Shown piece by piece: positions 48,909 to 50,292 of a stretch of DNA of 50,292 nt. The stretch is taken from NCBI GenBank assembly GCA_023229645.1, contig JALNYU010000026.1, positions 1-50,292 on the forward strand, given 5' to 3'. Below the pieces are notes generated by a model. It ran no database searches, was not told where the DNA came from, and saw only the letters and a list, made by a program, of their open reading frames with translations. The translations under genes were made by a program, and so were the position numbers. The DNA comes from Nevskia sp. (GTDB taxonomy: Bacteria; Pseudomonadota; Gammaproteobacteria; Nevskiales; Nevskiaceae). Within the stretch, counting starts at the first letter, position 1; each line of letters begins with the position of its first letter.

Positions 48909-49214
48909 TTACTGCGGGCCCACAATTTTCGGGCTACCGTCGGGTCCGTACCAGCTGAATGAATAGTGTGCGTCTTTGGCGTATATCACCTTCCCTGAGT
49001 GCCGCCAGCCGCTAAATCCTGATCTGGCGGCAAGCTCGAATTGCTGCCCTTCGTATTGATCCCAGCCAAGTTCGGTAAGGTTGATGGATGAGGTTTGACC
49101 TGAGCTCAAGGTACCTTGCTTGGGCGTTGAAGCCGGCCCTTGCGCATGCCAGTCCTCGCAATTGCAAGCACCACCGTGGTTTGCACTCACGTTATGCATC
49201 GTCACTATCGCCAT
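48909..49214 (-). CDS. Hypothetical small protein with Cys pair
   Basis: A 101-residue protein I do not recognise. It starts MAIVTMHNVSANHGGACNCE, with a CNC motif at residues 17-19, and a Trp/Tyr-rich rest (WDQYEGQQFELAARSGFSGW, YAKDAHYSFSWYGPDG) that suggests a compact beta-sheet fold. No signal peptide. ATG 49214 has a good ribosome site (GAGGATAG) and is preferred to the frame extension up to 49364. It lies in the accessory region next to the membrane protein gene, 88 bp away on the same strand. Confidence 0.6.
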   Translation of the reverse strand: MAIVTMHNVSANHGGACNCEDWHAQGPASTPKQGTLSSGQTSSINLTELGWDQYEGQQFELAARSGFSGWRHSGKVIYAKDAHYSFSWYGPDGSPKIVGPQ

Positions 49215-49302
49215 GATTTCACTATCCTCTGCTTTCCTTGCGGCCTGAGACGGCAGACTGCTAACCGTTTTTGAACAAGGCGACCTGAGTTTGTGCGCCG
49301 GG

Positions 49303-49842
49303 TTAGGGCGCCTGCGTGTCGCCAGGACTTCTCGTACCGGAGCCTGGCTCAGTGAGTCGCCCAAGGAGTGCGTTAGTCAACTCTTGGCCGAGTGAAGTAG
49401 ACCAAACGACACTAGAGTCTTCCAGCGTTGACTTGTCATGTTCAATCAAGCCACGGTCGCGCAGACTACGGAGATGCTTTTTTGTAGCGGCGCTTGGCGT
49501 ATACGTCCGTTGCCTCGTTACTGAGAGGAGCAAGCCAACTTCTTCGCTTGAAAGCTGAGAGAGAACGGCGTTTACCCACACGGGAGTACGATCAAGACGA
49601 ATGGCAAGCTCCGTAATGCGCTTCTCCGTGCGTATTTCCAACGCTCCGAGCTTAGCTTCTGTCGTGTTTTTCAACAGATCCAACGCCGTAGCGAATGCGC
49701 GCGACAGCCACTGTTTATAGAGAACACACAGCGCACCGAATAGGGCGGCCATTGCAAGCCACTGCAGCCCGCGGTAAGCGGCATAGCCGCATGTCGCAAT
49801 GCAGATGACGAAAGCCAAGAAAGTCTTCATCTGGGATCGCAT
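49303..49842 (-). CDS. Membrane-anchored protein with a winged-helix-like C-terminus
   Basis: A 179-residue protein. Two short hydrophobic segments lie at residues about 7-24 and 29-45. A helical, possibly coiled-coil stretch follows (KLGALEIRTEKRITELAIRLD). The C-terminal half (LSSEEVGLLLSVTRQRTYTP, LRSLRDRGLIEHDKSTLEDSSVVWST) resembles a winged helix of the MarR/ArsR shape. I cannot name a family. The organisation suggests a membrane sensor rather than a soluble regulator. It probably precedes the 101-residue gene in a transcript. Confidence 0.6.
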   Translation of the reverse strand: MRSQMKTFLAFVICIATCGYAAYRGLQWLAMAALFGALCVLYKQWLSRAFATALDLLKNTTEAKLGALEIRTEKRITELAIRLDRTPVWVNAVLSQLSSEEVGLLLSVTRQRTYTPSAATKKHLRSLRDRGLIEHDKSTLEDSSVVWSTSLGQELTNALLGRLTEPGSGTRSPGDTQAP

Positions 49843-49979
49843 ATCTCGCCCCGGTCACTAGCTTTCAATGTAGCCAATTGACGTTTTTACGCGTTAGGCT
49901 TCAATAAATTCTCACAAAACATGGTCTCGTTTCATGGCAATACGCGGACTCTCTGAAAACAAGTTTCGCACATTAAGCA

Positions 49980-50004
49980 GCGGGTTTCACTACGCGTCAC
50001 CCGC
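49980..50004. repeat. REP-like GC-rich palindrome, copy 2
   Basis: GCGGGT and ACCCGC flank TTCACTACGCGTC. It resembles the copy at 48855 (shared GCGGGTTTC-CTxCGC-TCACCCGC outline). It lies 9 bp after the stop of the restriction-endonuclease remnant on the minus strand. Confidence 0.6.
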
Positions 50005-50013
50005 CCTATCTTG

Positions 50014-50205
50014 CTAAACGTCAAATGCTGGGTCGTGCCAGTCGTCCGGCATTACAATACGAGCCTCAATGCCAGCGTGCTCCTTAAGCAGATAGAGCAG
50101 GTTACTGCCGCCTAGTAACTCCATTGGCTTATTTGCGGCGAAGTCGAACGCGGCTTTTCCATATCCACTAGTGGACTGTAACAATTGATTCGATAGTATT
50201 ATCAC
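50014..50205 (-). pseudogene. C-terminal remnant of a restriction-endonuclease-like (Mrr-type) gene
   Basis: Only about 55 codons at the 3' end look like the family: TSGYGKAAFDFAANKPMELL and GGSNLLYLLKEHAGIEARI, then PDDWHDPAFDV. This is the typical end of Mrr/DUF2034-type restriction endonucleases (last part of the PD-(D/E)XK domain). The rest of the gene is absent. The break falls near the palindrome TCCACTAGTGGA (50164-50175), followed by sequence leading to a new gene at 50222. An insertion element probably cut the gene. The ATG at 50205 is not its native start. Confidence 0.6.
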
Positions 50206-50221
50206 CCCTATGGAGGGTGAG

Positions 50222-50292
50222 ATGAAACTGACGAAGAGCGAAGTAGCGGAGCTGCAGCGGCAGGTGAGCGCGCGGGGTGGGCGCGTTGATAG
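50222..50292 (+). CDS. Start of a possible IS630-like transposase, cut by window end
   Basis: Only 23 codons are visible (MKLTKSEVAELQRQVSARGG and on). The opening matches the helix-turn-helix start of IS630-family orfA proteins, though so short a stretch cannot prove this. A strong ribosome site (GGAGGGTGAG) precedes it, inside a short inverted repeat (TCACCC and GGGTGA, 50202-50220). The frame runs off the window. Confidence 0.4.
   Translation, partial: MKLTKSEVAELQRQVSARGGRVD

Noticed and set aside
48809..49950. Integron cassette array (small genes separated by palindromes, GTTAGGC at about 49891)
   Set aside because: No matching RYYYAAC partner at attC spacing, genes in both orientations and no integron integrase.
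1..50292. CRISPR array, rRNA operon or prophage structural genes
   Set aside because: No regularly spaced direct repeats, rRNA sequence or phage morphogenesis genes were found.

Overview
The window is about 50 kb of a GC-rich (roughly 60% by eye) gammaproteobacterial chromosome. The gene order polA, small RNA locus, engB, cytochrome c4, dsbA matches the arrangement known in pseudomonads (polA-ersA-engB-cc4-dsbA). Three-part operons such as tamA-tamB, a FAB2-type acyl-ACP desaturase, a DUF1631 protein and inner-core LPS genes fit an environmental gammaproteobacterium, but I cannot name the genus.

Layout. 0.25-8.4 kb: envelope genes (TraB/GumN-like protein, tamA, tamB, lptM) followed by lysA. 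8.5-15.3 kb: polA, a convergent membrane protein, a small unknown gene, a roughly 0.9-kb intergenic region with three tandem paralogous small-RNA genes, then engB and the cytochrome c4-dsbA pair. 15.3-18.2 kb: a RimB-RimK-M14 amidohydrolase group and a DUF962 protein. 18.3-25 kb: mnmG, a CBS-pair protein, a YgjP-like metallopeptidase, parB without parA, folE, an acyl-ACP desaturase and an unknown gene. 25.3-34 kb, nearly all on the minus strand: a glycine-zipper lipoprotein, an apparently dead OppF-like ATPase, Dps, an SDR-acyltransferase pair, DUF1631 and an ATM1-type ABC exporter. 34.1-43.3 kb: M48 peptidase, waaC, an unknown membrane protein, a glycosyltransferase, lpxL, waaA, an MBL-fold exonuclease, a GFA protein and rarD. 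The first part of this block (34.14-38.47 kb) is bracketed by a 41-bp inverted repeat. 43.4-46.6 kb: tRNA-Arg(CCG), a two-component system with flanking PepSY genes, tRNA-Val(CAC). 46.5 kb to the end: accessory DNA beginning at the tRNA-Val, with a decayed tyrosine integrase, an XRE-ImmA/DUF4411 toxin-antitoxin-like pair, two unknown minus-strand genes, the C-terminal stump of a restriction endonuclease and the start of a possible transposase.

The strongest unusual signal is at 12.5-13.2 kb. Three consecutive units each have a similar promoter (TTGAAC or CTGAAC, 17-19 bp, TCTGAT or TCTGAA) and then about 111-115 nt folding into four hairpins. The stems covary between copies, every loop carries a C-rich motif (CUCCC, CCCC), and the fourth hairpin is a Rho-independent terminator. 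The position between polA and engB is that of Spot 42 in enterics and ErsA in pseudomonads, and the design resembles the C-rich-loop sRNA sX13 of Xanthomonas. I read the locus as a triplicated family of trans-acting sRNAs, each copy with its own upstream control element.

The first 255 bases show no gene I can support. All calls come from reading the sequence; no database search was run.
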